Counted from the stretch's first letter, positions 25,716 to 34,324 are shown. The stretch is DNA of 64,000 nucleotides from JAOUGY01 sp963785075 (GCA_963785075.1 CAWATW010000004.1:558001-622000); one strand, 5' to 3'. The notes: a model not told the origin generated them from the sequence alone. Program-made: numbers and translations.

Positions 25716-26653
25716 CAGGCACCTCCCCCGTCGGCGAGGCTCAGACCGAGCTCGTCGAGCTTGGCGCCGACTTCCTCGAGGCTCTTCTGACCGAAGTTCG
25801 TGATGTTGAGCAGGTCGTCGGCCGTCCGCTGTACCAGCTCGCCCACGGTCTTGATCTGTGCCCGTCGCAGGCAGTTGCGCGGCCGCTCGGACAGGTCGAG
25901 GGCCTCGATCGGCAGGTCGAGATCTGGAGAGCCCATGCCCTCCGCTTCCCGTTCGCCGAGCTCGAGACCGACGCCCTCACCCATGTCGGCGAAGAGTGAC
26001 ATGAGCTCGCGCAGGGTCTTTCCTGCAGACGAGATCGCCTCCGCCGGGCTGATGGAGCCGTTGGTCTCGACATCGATCACCAGACGGTCGAAGTTGGTCA
26101 TCTGCCCGACCTGGGTGTTCTCCACCTGATAGGCGACCTTGCGGACAGGCGAGAAGATCGAGTCGACCGGAATGACACCGATGGAACCGCTGCCCTTGTT
26201 CGAGTCGGCGGAGCGATATCCGACGCCAGGGGCGACGACGAGCTCCATCTCGAGCCGGCTGCTCGCCGACATGGTTGCGATGTGGAGATCGGGGTTGACG
26301 ATCTCGACGCCGGCCGGGACCTTGAGGTCACCCGCCGTGACACTGCCTGCACCCTTTGCGGACAGGTAGAGCGTCTGCTCGTCCACTCCGTCGAGCTTCA
26401 CGACGATGTTCTTGATGTTGAGGATGATGTCGACGACATCCTCCACCACCCCGGGGACGGTGGAGAACTCATGCTGGATGCCCTCGACCTGGATGGATGT
26501 GACGGCGGCCCCGGGAATCCGGGACAGCAAGGTACGACGCAGGGTGTTCCCCAGCGTGTAGCCGAATCCCGGCTCGAGGGGCTCGATCGCGAAGCGCGAG
26601 CGAGTATCGGCGATCTTCTCTTCCTCGATCTGGGGACGCTGAACGATCAACAC
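25715..26653 (-). CDS. rpoA: RNA polymerase alpha subunit
   Basis: Assembly and regulator-contact subunit of RNA polymerase. 312 residues: the N-terminal dimerisation domain contains LEPGFGYTLGNTLRRTLLS, the linker is acidic, and the C-terminal domain (about 245-312), with helix-hairpin-helix DNA/activator contacts, has CLRRAQIKTVGEL and NFGQKSLEEVGAKLDELG. Preceded by rpsD (21 bp) and followed by rplQ in the standard alpha operon. Confidence 0.98.
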   Translation of the reverse strand: MLIVQRPQIEEEKIADTRSRFAIEPLEPGFGYTLGNTLRRTLLSRIPGAAVTSIQVEGIQHEFSTVPGVVEDVVDIILNIKNIVVKLDGVDEQTLYLSAKGAGSVTAGDLKVPAGVEIVNPDLHIATMSASSRLEMELVVAPGVGYRSADSNKGSGSIGVIPVDSIFSPVRKVAYQVENTQVGQMTNFDRLVIDVETNGSISPAEAISSAGKTLRELMSLFADMGEGVGLELGEREAEGMGSPDLDLPIEALDLSERPRNCLRRAQIKTVGELVQRTADDLLNITNFGQKSLEEVGAKLDELGLSLADGGGA

Positions 26654-26674
26654 GATGACGGACCTCTCGCTGGA

Positions 26675-27280
26675 TTACTTGGAGTAGAGCTCAACGATGA
26701 GCTGCTCGTTGATTGCTGTATCGATCTGATGCCTGCTCGGAAGATCCCGAACGACCACCTTGCGGTCGCCGTGGTCCACATCGAGCCACTCGGGCGTGGG
26801 ACGGCCCAGCGTGTCCACGGAGTGCTGGACGACGATCAGGTCTTTCGAGCCTTCCTTCAGCGTGATCACGTCACCGGAGCGAACGCGATACGACGCGATG
26901 TCGACCTTCTTCCCATTCACGCGGAAATGGCCATGGTTCACGAGCTGACGAGCCTGGGGCCGGGTCTCTGCGAGACCGGCACGCCACACGACGTTGTCGA
27001 GACGGGACTCGAGCAGCCTGAGGAGGTTGTCGCCGGTGATGCCACCCTGGCGCGACGCCAACTCGTAGTAGTTCCTGAACTGGCGTTCGAGCACGCCGTA
27101 CATCGCGCGAAGCTTCTGCTTCTCGCGAAGCTGCACCAGGTAGTCGGACTCGCGAATCCGGCCGCGGCCGTGCTGGCCGGGAGGATACGGGCGACGATCA
27201 ACCGGGCATTTCTTCGACTGGCAGAGCGGCTGCCGGGCACGCCGGCAGGCCTTGTGACGAGGTCCTGTGTTACGAGCCAT
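26675..27280 (-). CDS. rpsD: Ribosomal protein S4 (uS4)
   Basis: Primary 16S-binding protein and translation-fidelity factor, 201 residues. An S4 RNA-binding domain is present (RLDNVVWRAGLAETRPQARQLVNHGH). The N-terminal region has three cysteines (Cys12, 20 and 25), reminiscent of the zinc-binding C+ form but without the full CxxC pairs, so zinc binding is doubtful. Lies 1 bp after rpsK. Confidence 0.97.
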   Translation of the reverse strand: MARNTGPRHKACRRARQPLCQSKKCPVDRRPYPPGQHGRGRIRESDYLVQLREKQKLRAMYGVLERQFRNYYELASRQGGITGDNLLRLLESRLDNVVWRAGLAETRPQARQLVNHGHFRVNGKKVDIASYRVRSGDVITLKEGSKDLIVVQHSVDTLGRPTPEWLDVDHGDRKVVVRDLPSRHQIDTAINEQLIVELYSK

Positions 27281-27281
27281 G

Positions 27282-27680
27282 TCAACCCCTCCGGCGCTTC
27301 TTGGGACGGCAGCCGTTGTGCGGGATCGGTGTCACGTCTTTGATGCCGGTGATCTCGAGACCCATGTTCTGGAGGGTCCGAACGGCGGTGTCACGACCGG
27401 AGCCGGTGCCGCTGACGATCACGTCGAGCTTGCGGATCCCGTGCTCTCCGGCTCGGCGGGCAGCCTCTTCGGCAGCCACCTGGGCGGCGTATGGGGTCGA
27501 CTTGCGCGAGCCCTTGAAACCGACCGAACCGCCAGAGGTCCACACGACGGAGTTACCGACCTGATCAGTGATGTTGATGATGGTGTTGTTGAAGCTGGCC
27601 TTGATGTGAGCCTGGCCGTGCGCGATGTTCTTGCGCTCGCGGCGGCGGACCCGCTTCGCACCTTGTTGAGGCTTTGCCAT
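27282..27680 (-). CDS. rpsK: Ribosomal protein S11 (uS11)
   Basis: Platform protein of the 30S subunit at the mRNA exit, 132 residues. Signatures ASFNNTIINITDQVGN and ending IKDVTPIPHNGCRPKKRRRG are textbook. It follows rpsM by 9 bp in the alpha operon. Confidence 0.98.
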   Translation of the reverse strand: MAKPQQGAKRVRRRERKNIAHGQAHIKASFNNTIINITDQVGNSVVWTSGGSVGFKGSRKSTPYAAQVAAEEAARRAGEHGIRKLDVIVSGTGSGRDTAVRTLQNMGLEITGIKDVTPIPHNGCRPKKRRRG

Positions 27681-27689
27681 GCGGTACTC

Positions 27690-28070
27690 CTACTTCTTCC
27701 CGGCCTTCTTCTTACCGGCGATGGCCGAACGCTTGCCCTTGCGCCCTCGGGCGTTGGTGTGCGTGCGCTGACCACGGACGGGAAGCCCCCTGCGGTGGCG
27801 AATGCCCTGGTACGAGCCGATCTCGATCTTGCGCTTGATGTTCTGCTGAACCTCACGACGGAGGTCGCCTTCGACCCGGTAGTTCTGATCGATGAACCGG
27901 CGGATCTTCGCCGTCTCGTCGTCGGTGAGGTCGCGGACCCGGGTCCCGGGATCGAGACTCAGCTCTTCGCAGATCTGTTGACTCCGGGTCAACCCGATTC
28001 CGAAGATGTAGGTGAGGCCGATCTCCAGACGCTTGTCGCGTGGGAGGTCGACACCTGCGATACGTGCCAT
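27690..28070 (-). CDS. rpsM: Ribosomal protein S13 (uS13)
   Basis: 30S head protein that bridges to the 50S subunit, 126 residues. It starts MARIAGVDLPRDKRLEIGLT and contains the RHRRGLPVRGQRTHTNARG signature; the lysine-rich tail ends GKKKAGKK. Lies 1 bp after rpmJ. Confidence 0.98.
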   Translation of the reverse strand: MARIAGVDLPRDKRLEIGLTYIFGIGLTRSQQICEELSLDPGTRVRDLTDDETAKIRRFIDQNYRVEGDLRREVQQNIKRKIEIGSYQGIRHRRGLPVRGQRTHTNARGRKGKRSAIAGKKKAGKK

Positions 28071-28071
28071 C

Positions 28072-28185
28072 TCAACCCTGCCGTTGCTTGTGTCGGGGGT
28101 TCGAGCAGATCACCCAGACCCGGCCTCGCCGGCGGATGATCCGACACTTCTCGCACATACGTTTTGTCGAAGGACGAACCTTCAT
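28072..28185 (-). CDS. rpmJ: Ribosomal protein L36 (bL36), zinc-binding form
   Basis: 37-residue 50S protein. MKVRPSTKRMCEKCRIIRRR is followed by VICSNPRHKQRQG, giving the Cys-x2-Cys, Cys, His zinc ligands of the C+ paralogue. An in-frame reading extends far upstream, but the ATG at 28185 is the known start. Normally infA would lie just upstream; here the 456 bp before it hold no infA. Confidence 0.96.
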   Translation of the reverse strand: MKVRPSTKRMCEKCRIIRRRGRVWVICSNPRHKQRQG

Positions 28186-28641
28186 GTCACTCTCCATTCG
28201 GCCGGGGTCTCCCCCGCCGCCGCCATCTCGACTGTGTGGCTCCTGAGCCCTGTCATTCTCGGACTCCCTGGGATCGGCCCGGCGGTAGGCGTGGATCGGG
28301 TACACCGGAACGTGCCGGGGACTCGATCCGGGACCTCGCCCGCGTGACACGCCGCGCCCCGGAACTCGACTCGAAGAGAGGGTTCGGAGAGGCTCGGTAG
28401 ACGCGCGGGCGCCCAGAGACCGGACCGCAATGATACGCGCGATCTGGGGAGAACGCCAAACTGGACAACCCGGCCAACGGCCGCCGGCCCACAGCCGACT
28501 GCCGCTGAAGGAATGGGCGAGATCCGAGCGGGCACCACCTCCCCTCGCCAAGCCCGTGAAGAGCGAGTTGGCCGTGGGCTGTCGGCCGTCTGCCGCCTGA
28601 CCCGACCGGCGTCCAGCGGCCAATCGAGGGCGGTCGCGTGG
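28186..28641. other. 456-bp gap between map and rpmJ with no infA
   Basis: In most actinobacteria infA (about 220 bp) lies here. All three minus-strand frames read as low-complexity Arg/Pro/Gly shadow sequence, and none contains the IF1 S1-fold motifs. The part from about 28452 to 28620 looks like a degenerate heptad array: on the minus strand CGGCAGA, CGGCCGA, CAGCCCA, CGGCCAA on one side and GTCGGCT, GTGGGCC, GGCGGCC, GTTGGCC on the other, partly complementary. A promoter for rpmJ-rpsM may also lie here, but none is clear. Confidence 0.7.
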
Positions 28642-29424
28642 CTATCCGAGGGAGACGGGGATCTTGGCGTCTTCGGGTACGGTGGTGACGACCACGCCGT
28701 CGGGGGTGATGCAGACCGTGTGCTCCCAATGGGCGGAGAGGCTGCCGTCTGCGGTGCGGACCGTCCAATGGTCGTCGTCCACCTTGGTCTCGGCGCCTCC
28801 GAGGTTGAACATGGGTTCGATGCACACGGCCATTCCCGTTCGGAGCTTGGTTCCCTTGCCGCGAACGCCGTAGTTGGGGATCTGCGGTTCCTCGTGCATC
28901 TGGCGTCCGATGCCGTGGCCCACGTACTCACGGACGACGCCGTAGCCGTGGGGCTCGGCCACTGCAGAGACGGCGGCGCCGATGTCGCCGACACGGGCAC
29001 CGTGCTTGACCTGTGCGATCCCTGCCCACATGCCCTGTTCGGTCACGTCGATGAGAGACTGGGCCTCCGGGGAGATGTCACCGATCCCCATGGTGAAGGC
29101 GGCGTCGCCGTGATACCCCTCGAAGATGGCACCCGCATCGATCGACACGATGTCGCCTTCTTCGAGCCGATAGTCGCCGGGGATGCCATGCACGATCACA
29201 TCGTTGGGCGATGCGCAGATCACGCCGGGGAACGGTGGGTGGCTGTACCCGAGGAAGGAACCGACACACGAATGTGCTTCGAGCACGACGCGGGCCACCT
29301 CGTCGAGCCTGCGCATGCTCACCCCGGGAGCGGCCGCCTCGCGTATCGCCTCGTGCATCACCGCCACGCACCGACCGGCGAGCTCCATCTTTGCAAACTC
29401 CTTGCGGTTCTTGATGGTGATCAT
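28642..29424 (-). CDS. map: Methionine aminopeptidase, type I
   Basis: Removes the initiator methionine from new proteins. 260 residues of the pita-bread fold. The five metal ligands can be placed: Asp in SIDAGAIFEGYHGDAAFT (two Asp), His in REYVGHGIGRQMHEEP, Glu in CIEPMF and Glu in SAHWEHTVCI. The catalytic His is in NDVIVHGIPG. The ATG at 29424 is chosen; the longer frame to 29511 reads a heptad array. It sits in the secY-adk-map order of the spc operon. Confidence 0.96.
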   Translation of the reverse strand: MITIKNRKEFAKMELAGRCVAVMHEAIREAAAPGVSMRRLDEVARVVLEAHSCVGSFLGYSHPPFPGVICASPNDVIVHGIPGDYRLEEGDIVSIDAGAIFEGYHGDAAFTMGIGDISPEAQSLIDVTEQGMWAGIAQVKHGARVGDIGAAVSAVAEPHGYGVVREYVGHGIGRQMHEEPQIPNYGVRGKGTKLRTGMAVCIEPMFNLGGAETKVDDDHWTVRTADGSLSAHWEHTVCITPDGVVVTTVPEDAKIPVSLG

Positions 29425-29455
29425 CCGAGGCGCTCCTGCGGAGCGCCGTCCAGCG

Positions 29456-29519
29456 CATTGCGTCTTGCGTCCGGCGCCATCGATGCGCATGACGCATGAC
29501 GCATGACGCATGACGTGTC
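29456..29519 (-). repeat. TGCGTCN heptad array between adk and map
   Basis: GCGTCTTGCGTC at 29460-29471 faces GACGCATGACGC at 29491-29502 (11 of 12 pair), with two further GCATGAC heptads. On the minus strand it begins a few bases after the adk stop and ends about 30 bp before the map start. Confidence 0.88.
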
Positions 29520-29521
29520 AC

Positions 29522-30070
29522 TCACGCCGAAGCCCCGAGCTGATCGAGGACCCTCGCCGTCACCGATTCGATCTCGCCCATTGCGTTCACCCGACGAATG
29601 AGGTGGCGACCGTCGTAGAGCTCGATCAGCGGAGCCGTCTGCTCGTTGTAGACCTCGAGACGGGTGCGAATCGTGTCTTCGTTGTCGTCTGCGCGACCAC
29701 GCGACAGCATGCGGCCGACGACCTCGTCCTCGTCCACTTCGAACAGCACCACGGCGTCGAGGCCGTTCTCGCCGAGCAGGTCGTCCAAGGCCTTCGCCTG
29801 CGGGAGGGTCCGCGGAAACCCATCCAGGATGTATCCATTGGCGGCATCGGGCTGGCCGATCCGGTCTTGGAGCATCTCGATGACGATGTCGTCGGACACG
29901 TATCCACCCGACTCCATGATGCTCTTCACCCGCCGACCGAGGTCGGTTTCGGGATCGAGCGCACGGAACATGTCGCCGGTAGACACATGAGCGATCCCCA
30001 GCGCCTCGGCCACCCGTTGCGCCTGAGTACCTTTGCCTGCTCCGGGAGGCCCCACGAACAGAAGCCTCAT
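29522..30070 (-). CDS. adk: Adenylate kinase
   Basis: Interconverts ATP + AMP and 2 ADP. 182 residues: the P-loop GPPGAGKGTQ starts at residue 7, the AMP site has STGDMFRAL and LDGFPRTLPQA, and the LID region (GRMLSRGRADDNEDT) is the short form without the zinc-finger insertion, as in actinobacteria. It lies between secY and map, each separated by a heptad array instead of the usual few bases. Confidence 0.98.
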   Translation of the reverse strand: MRLLFVGPPGAGKGTQAQRVAEALGIAHVSTGDMFRALDPETDLGRRVKSIMESGGYVSDDIVIEMLQDRIGQPDAANGYILDGFPRTLPQAKALDDLLGENGLDAVVLFEVDEDEVVGRMLSRGRADDNEDTIRTRLEVYNEQTAPLIELYDGRHLIRRVNAMGEIESVTARVLDQLGASA

Positions 30071-30165
30071 GGGAACAGTCTCCAGTCTCCAGTCTCCAGT
30101 CTCCAGCCAGACCCCGCCGTGCCGGCGACTGGTGACCGGTGACCGGTGACGAGCGAGCGAAGCGA
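30070..30165 (-). repeat. Heptad array between secY and adk (GTCTCCA / ACTGGTG-ACCGGTG)
   Basis: Four GTCTCCA units at 30070-30104 and, after about 20 bases, ACTGGTG-ACCGGTG-ACCGGTG-ACGAGCG at 30127-30155, imperfectly complementary to the first set. The array starts directly after the secY stop on the minus strand and takes up nearly the whole 97-bp gap. Confidence 0.9.
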
Positions 30166-30167
30166 GC

Positions 30168-31493
30168 TCATGTGAGGAACCCTTCGTAGTTCCGCATCGT
30201 CAGCTGGCTCTCGATCTGCTTCATCGTTTCGAGCGCCACGCCGACGACGATCAGGATCGACACGCCCGAGAAACTGATGTTGATGCCCCAGATGAGCCCG
30301 GCGAGGATCGGAGCAATGGAGATGAAGGCCAGGAACAGCGATCCGGGGAGCGTGATCCGGTTCAGGATGTGACTCAGGTACCCGGCGGTCTGCTTGCCAG
30401 GTCGTTGACCGGGAATGAACCCTCCCTGTCGCTGGATCATGTCGGCCTGCCGCACGGGATCGAACTGGATGGCGGTGTAGAAGTACGTGAAGAACACCAC
30501 GAGCCCGAACAGGATCAGCACGTACCACCAGCTGATGGCTCCCCCGGCCCCGCCACCGAGGTTGCGGTCGACCCAGTTCCGAATGCTCGTCATCCACAGC
30601 CCGTCGCTGGGAATGGCGGTGGCGAGCAGGGCTGGGAAGAGCATCACCGAGGTCGCAAAGATCACAGGGATCACGCCGGCGGTGTTGACCTTCAGCGGGA
30701 TGTAGGTGGCGTTGCCGCCCATCATCCGTCGACCGCGGACGCGCTTCGCGAACTGGATCGGTATCCGGCGCTGGCCCTGATCGATGAAGATGATGGCGGC
30801 GATCATCAGCAGGAAGACCAGCATGATCACCGCAAAACCGACGTAATTCTGGTTGCCGGCGGTCTGAAGCCAGATCTGACCGAACACCGATGGGAACTGG
30901 CTGAGGATCGACAGGAAGATCAGCAGCGACATGCCGTTGCCCACGCCGCGTTGGGTGATCAATTCCCCGAGCCACATGACGAAGGCCGTACCGGCCGTCA
31001 TCGTGAGCACGATCAAACCGACGTTCCACCACACATAGTTCGGGATGAACACGATGCCATTGGTCAGGGTGCTCCCCCGTCCGAACGCCCAGGTGAACCC
31101 GGTCGACTGGATGAGGGCAAGGACCACCGTCAGATAGCGGGTCCACTGCGTGATGACTTTCTGGCCGGATTGGCCCTCCTCCTGGAGTGCCTGGAGCTTG
31201 GGGATCACCACCGTCAGCAACTGCATGATGATGGATGCCGTGATGTACGGCAGGATTCCCAACGCGAACACGGAGAACTGTTCGAGCGCACCACCGGAAA
31301 AGAGGTTGAGGAGTCCATAGATTCCTCCTTGCTCGTTCAGGTTGGCGAACTGCTCGATCGCCTGGAGGTCGGTGCCCGGCACGGGAATGTTGGCTCCCAG
31401 CCGGTACACGGCGAACATCGCCAGCGTGAAGAGGATCTTCTTGCGAAGATCCGGTATGGCGAACATGTGTCGATAGATCGACAGAACACTCAT
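30168..31493 (-). CDS. secY: Preprotein translocase subunit SecY
   Basis: Channel-forming membrane protein of the Sec translocon, 441 residues, ten transmembrane helices. Family signatures: VYRLGANIPVPGTD with the plug region after it, LGILPYITASIIMQLL, and the cytoplasmic loop ahead of GGFIPGQRPGKQTAGYL, which contacts the ribosome and SecA. It follows rplO by 60 bp; that gap contains a small hairpin. Confidence 0.98.
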   Translation of the reverse strand: MSVLSIYRHMFAIPDLRKKILFTLAMFAVYRLGANIPVPGTDLQAIEQFANLNEQGGIYGLLNLFSGGALEQFSVFALGILPYITASIIMQLLTVVIPKLQALQEEGQSGQKVITQWTRYLTVVLALIQSTGFTWAFGRGSTLTNGIVFIPNYVWWNVGLIVLTMTAGTAFVMWLGELITQRGVGNGMSLLIFLSILSQFPSVFGQIWLQTAGNQNYVGFAVIMLVFLLMIAAIIFIDQGQRRIPIQFAKRVRGRRMMGGNATYIPLKVNTAGVIPVIFATSVMLFPALLATAIPSDGLWMTSIRNWVDRNLGGGAGGAISWWYVLILFGLVVFFTYFYTAIQFDPVRQADMIQRQGGFIPGQRPGKQTAGYLSHILNRITLPGSLFLAFISIAPILAGLIWGINISFSGVSILIVVGVALETMKQIESQLTMRNYEGFLT

Positions 31494-31531
31494 CGGCCAC
31501 GTCCTCCCAGGGCGCTCACAGGCTACCGGCC

Positions 31532-31547
31532 TCCCACATTTGTGGGA
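31532..31547 (-). other. Small hairpin between rplO and secY
   Basis: TCCCACA, two bases, TGTGGGA, flanked on both sides by GGCCGG-type sequence. It lies 7-22 bases after the rplO stop and could partly uncouple secY expression from the ribosomal genes. Candidate only. Confidence 0.45.
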
Positions 31548-31553
31548 CCGGCC

Positions 31554-32018
31554 TCATTTGACCAGTTCGACCGAGCCGCCTGCAGCTTCGATCTTCTTCT
31601 GCGCCGCCTGGCTGATGGCGTGCGTCGTGACAGCGATGGCATGGGTGATCTCGCCCTCGGCGAGCACCTTGATACGTCCCCTGTGCTTCACGAGACCCCG
31701 GTCACGCAGCACGTCCGGGGTGACGTCGGAGCCGGCACCGAACGACTCGGCGAGCACGCCGACGTTCACGACGGTGAAGGTCTCCTTGTTCGGGTTCGTG
31801 AACCCTGGCAACTTGGGGAGACGCCGAGACAGCGGGGTCTGCCCACCTTCGAATCCGGGGCGCAGCGTGTTGCGGGCCTTGAGACCCTTCGTGCCGCGAC
31901 CGGCGGTCTTGCCGCGACGGCCGCCTTCTCCGCGCCCCACCCGGATCTTGGCCTTCTTGGACCCCGGAGCAGGAGCAAGATGGTGCAGTTTGAGTTGTTC
32001 CTTTTCAGCGTCAGCCAT
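31554..32018 (-). CDS. rplO: Ribosomal protein L15 (uL15)
   Basis: Late-assembly 50S protein, 154 residues. Typical N-terminus LHHLAPAPGSKKAKIRVGRG, the glycine/arginine-rich RRGKTAGRGTKGLKARN, and FEGGQTPLSRRLPKLPGF. It belongs to the spc operon between rpmD and secY; a heptad array separates it from rpmD. Confidence 0.97.
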   Translation of the reverse strand: MADAEKEQLKLHHLAPAPGSKKAKIRVGRGEGGRRGKTAGRGTKGLKARNTLRPGFEGGQTPLSRRLPKLPGFTNPNKETFTVVNVGVLAESFGAGSDVTPDVLRDRGLVKHRGRIKVLAEGEITHAIAVTTHAISQAAQKKIEAAGGSVELVK

Positions 32019-32036
32019 GTTGTGAACCCTCCGTCA

Positions 32037-32093
32037 TGCGCTTTGCGTCATGCGTCGTCTTGCGCAGGACGCAAGACGCAAGACACAAGACGT
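32037..32093 (-). repeat. TGCGTCN heptad hairpin between rpmD and rplO
   Basis: TTGCGTCATGCGTCGTCTTGC on one side and GACGCAAGACGCAAGACACAA on the other, offset copies of the same heptad in opposite orientation. It begins immediately after the rpmD stop (TAG then ACGTCTTG on the minus strand). Confidence 0.88.
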
Positions 32094-32279
32094 CTACTTC
32101 TTCTCTTCCACCTCGATGAGGTGGCGCACCTTGTGCAGCATTCCTCGCACATCGGGCGTGTCATTGTGTTCTACGGTCTGGTGGAGCTTGCGGAGCCCGA
32201 GACCACGCACGGTTGCGCGGGTCTTTGGCTTTTCCCCGATCGTGCTTCGCTTCAATGTCACCAGCAGCTTGTCGGCCAT
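32094..32279 (-). CDS. rpmD: Ribosomal protein L30 (uL30)
   Basis: 61-residue 50S protein. LLVTLKRSTIGEKPKTRATV and LGLRKLHQTVEHNDTP are the usual signature. Ten base pairs after rpsE in the spc operon. Confidence 0.96.
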   Translation of the reverse strand: MADKLLVTLKRSTIGEKPKTRATVRGLGLRKLHQTVEHNDTPDVRGMLHKVRHLIEVEEKK

Positions 32280-32289
32280 GATCCCTCCG

Positions 32290-32850
32290 TCAACTGTGAG
32301 CCCGGACGGACTCGGTCGAGCGGTAGGCGGCCAGCAGCGCCGGCGGCACGAAATCTTCGGCCTGCTTCCCGCGAAGCTTGGCGACCTCGTCCGGGCGACG
32401 CTGCCCCTTCAGGGCGTTGACGGTCGCCCGAGCCACGTTGAGGTGCGTCGGAGAGCCCAGCGACTTGGCCAGGACATCCTTCACACCAGCGGCCTCGAGG
32501 ATCTGACGGGCGGCTCCGCCGGCGATCACACCGGTACCGGGAGCAGCGGGCTTCACCATCACGCGGGAGGCATCGTGTTCACCCACCGTCTCGTGGATGA
32601 TGGTCTGGCCGGCCATCGGCACCATGAACATCGAACGACGTGCGATCTCCATGCCCTTCTGGATGGCGGCCGGGACTTCCTTGGCCTTCCCGTAGCCCAC
32701 GCCGACCTTGCCGCTGCCGTCGCCGACCACGCACAGGGCCGTGAAGGAGAACCGCCGGCCACCCTTGACGACCTTCGCCACGCGGTTGATCTGCACGACT
32801 CGCTCGTCGAACTGACTTTCTTGTTGATCTCGATCTCGTGGTCCAGCCAT
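32290..32850 (-). CDS. rpsE: Ribosomal protein S5 (uS5)
   Basis: 30S protein at the mRNA entry channel that affects fidelity, 186 residues. The double-stranded-RNA-binding signature (RVAKVVKGGRRFSFTALCVV followed by GYGKAKEVPAAIQKG) and the ribosomal S5 C-terminal fold are intact; no change is seen in the spectinomycin loop region. Start shares one base with the rplR stop. Confidence 0.98.
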   Translation of the reverse strand: MAGPRDRDQQESQFDERVVQINRVAKVVKGGRRFSFTALCVVGDGSGKVGVGYGKAKEVPAAIQKGMEIARRSMFMVPMAGQTIIHETVGEHDASRVMVKPAAPGTGVIAGGAARQILEAAGVKDVLAKSLGSPTHLNVARATVNALKGQRRPDEVAKLRGKQAEDFVPPALLAAYRSTESVRAHS

Positions 32851-33206
32851 CAGAACTCCAATCCCGCCTCACGGGCGGCGTCTGCCAGGGCCTTGACACG
32901 ACCGTGGAACTTGTAGCCGCCTCGGTCGAACACCACCGTGGAGACACCGGCCGTCTTGGCCCGCTCCGCCAGCAGCTTCCCGACCTCGGAGGCGGTGCCC
33001 ACGCTCAACGTCTTCGAGCGTAGATCCTTCTCCTGCGACGATGCGGCGGCCACCGTGTGTCCGCTGGCATCGTCGATCACCTGGGCATAGATGTACCGGT
33101 TCGACCGATACACAGCCAGCCTCGGACGCGCTGTTGTCCCGGCCAACGCTCTTCGCACCCGGGCATGCCGGCGCACACGAGCGGACTGTCGTGACTTCGA
33201 CATCAC
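32850..33206 (-). CDS. rplR: Ribosomal protein L18 (uL18)
   Basis: 5S rRNA-binding 50S protein, 118 residues. Basic N-terminus, then RPRLAVYRSNRYIYAQVIDD and the terminal FDRGGYKFHGRVKALADAAR signature. Overlaps rplF by four bases and touches rpsE. Confidence 0.97.
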   Translation of the reverse strand: MMSKSRQSARVRRHARVRRALAGTTARPRLAVYRSNRYIYAQVIDDASGHTVAAASSQEKDLRSKTLSVGTASEVGKLLAERAKTAGVSTVVFDRGGYKFHGRVKALADAAREAGLEF

Positions 33207-33739
33207 CTACCTGCCTTTCCGGCCTTGCGCCGCACGTACTCGCCGGAATAGCGGATGCCCTTGCCCTTGTACGGCTCCGGCGGGCGGATCTTGCGGATGT
33301 TGGCGGCCACCTGGCCGACCTGCTCCTTGTCGATGCCCGAAACGACGATCTTGTTCTGATCGACCACCTCGAAGGTGATCCCGTCAGGGGCGGGGAACGG
33401 GACCGAATGACTGAAGCCGAGTTGCATCTCGAGGTCGCTCCCCTTGAGCGCGGCGCGGTAGCCGACCCCGATGATCTCGAGCTCGCGCTTGTAGCCCTCA
33501 GAGACACCAGTCACCATGTTGGCGAGCAGGGCCCGGGACAAACCGTGGAGGGCCTTCGCCTCGCGTGAGTCGTCATCGCGGCTCACCGTGACCTGCTCGC
33601 CCTCGACCGAGAGACCCACACGATCCGGGAAGGTGCGTTCCAGCGTCCCCTTGGGACCCTTGACCGTCACATCCTGACCGGACACCGACACCTCGACCCC
33701 GGAGGGCACGGGCACCGGCATCTTTCCGATTCGGCTCAT
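33203..33739 (-). CDS. rplF: Ribosomal protein L6 (uL6)
   Basis: 50S protein near the factor-binding site, 178 residues, two tandem L6 folds. MSRIGKMPVPVPSGVEV opens it and the signature PPEPYKGKGIRYSGEYVRRK is near the end. The ATG at 33739 is chosen over an open extension to 33871 that overlaps rpsH. Confidence 0.97.
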   Translation of the reverse strand: MSRIGKMPVPVPSGVEVSVSGQDVTVKGPKGTLERTFPDRVGLSVEGEQVTVSRDDDSREAKALHGLSRALLANMVTGVSEGYKRELEIIGVGYRAALKGSDLEMQLGFSHSVPFPAPDGITFEVVDQNKIVVSGIDKEQVGQVAANIRKIRPPEPYKGKGIRYSGEYVRRKAGKAGR

Positions 33740-33740
33740 G

Positions 33741-34136
33741 TCACCACACCTCACACATGACTTCGCCGCCCAGCTTGCGTCGTCGAGCCTCACGGTCGGA
33801 CAGCAGTCCTTGGGAGGTCGAAACGATCGCGACTCCGAGGCCACCCTGGACCCGCTTGAGCTCGGCAGCACCCCTGTACACGCGGTGACCCGGCTTGGAG
33901 ATGCGCTTCAGCCCCTCGATCGCAGGCTTGCGACGATCTCCATAGCGGAGCACGAGCTTCAGCTCGGCGCCGGGATCTGCCGGCTTCACCTCGTAGCGGT
34001 CGATGAAACCCTCGGAGGCGAGGATGCGGGCGACCGCCTCCTTTTGCTTCGACGAAGGCAGTAGAACTTCCGCATGCCCAACCGCAACGGCGTTGCGGAT
34101 GCGGGTGAGCATGTCGGCGATTGGATCGGTCATCAT
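33741..34136 (-). CDS. rpsH: Ribosomal protein S8 (uS8)
   Basis: Primary 16S-binding protein and, in other bacteria, translational repressor of the spc operon. 131 residues: MMTDPIADMLTRIRNAVAVG at the start, STSQGLLSDREARRRKLGGE at the end. Two consecutive ATGs (34136 and 34133) are possible starts; it follows rpsZ by two bases. Confidence 0.97.
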   Translation of the reverse strand: MMTDPIADMLTRIRNAVAVGHAEVLLPSSKQKEAVARILASEGFIDRYEVKPADPGAELKLVLRYGDRRKPAIEGLKRISKPGHRVYRGAAELKRVQGGLGVAIVSTSQGLLSDREARRRKLGGEVMCEVW

Positions 34137-34138
34137 GA

Positions 34139-34324
34139 TTACCACGACGCCTTTCTGACACCTGGCAGCTCTCCGCGGCTGGCGAGCTCGCGGACGCAGA
34201 TACGGCACATCCCGAAGTCACGGAGATATGCGCGCGAACGTCCACAGCGCTTGCAGCGGTTGTAGCCACGTACCTTGAACTTTGGCTTCCTATTTGCCTT
34301 GGCGATCAGCGATTTCTTGGCCAT
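34139..34324 (-). CDS. rpsZ: Ribosomal protein S14 type Z (uS14), zinc-binding
   Basis: 61-residue short S14 with CKRCGRSRAYLRDFGMCRIC, that is Cys-x2-Cys-x12-Cys-x2-Cys binding one zinc. This short form in the spc operon is typical of Gram-positive and actinobacterial ribosomes; a longer zinc-free S14 is often present elsewhere for zinc starvation and is not in this window. Confidence 0.98.
   Translation of the reverse strand: MAKKSLIAKANRKPKFKVRGYNRCKRCGRSRAYLRDFGMCRICVRELASRGELPGVRKASW

Noticed and set aside
28186..28641. A short or divergent infA
   Set aside because: No frame on the minus strand shows an S1-fold IF1 pattern; all are Arg/Pro/Gly-rich shadow sequence.
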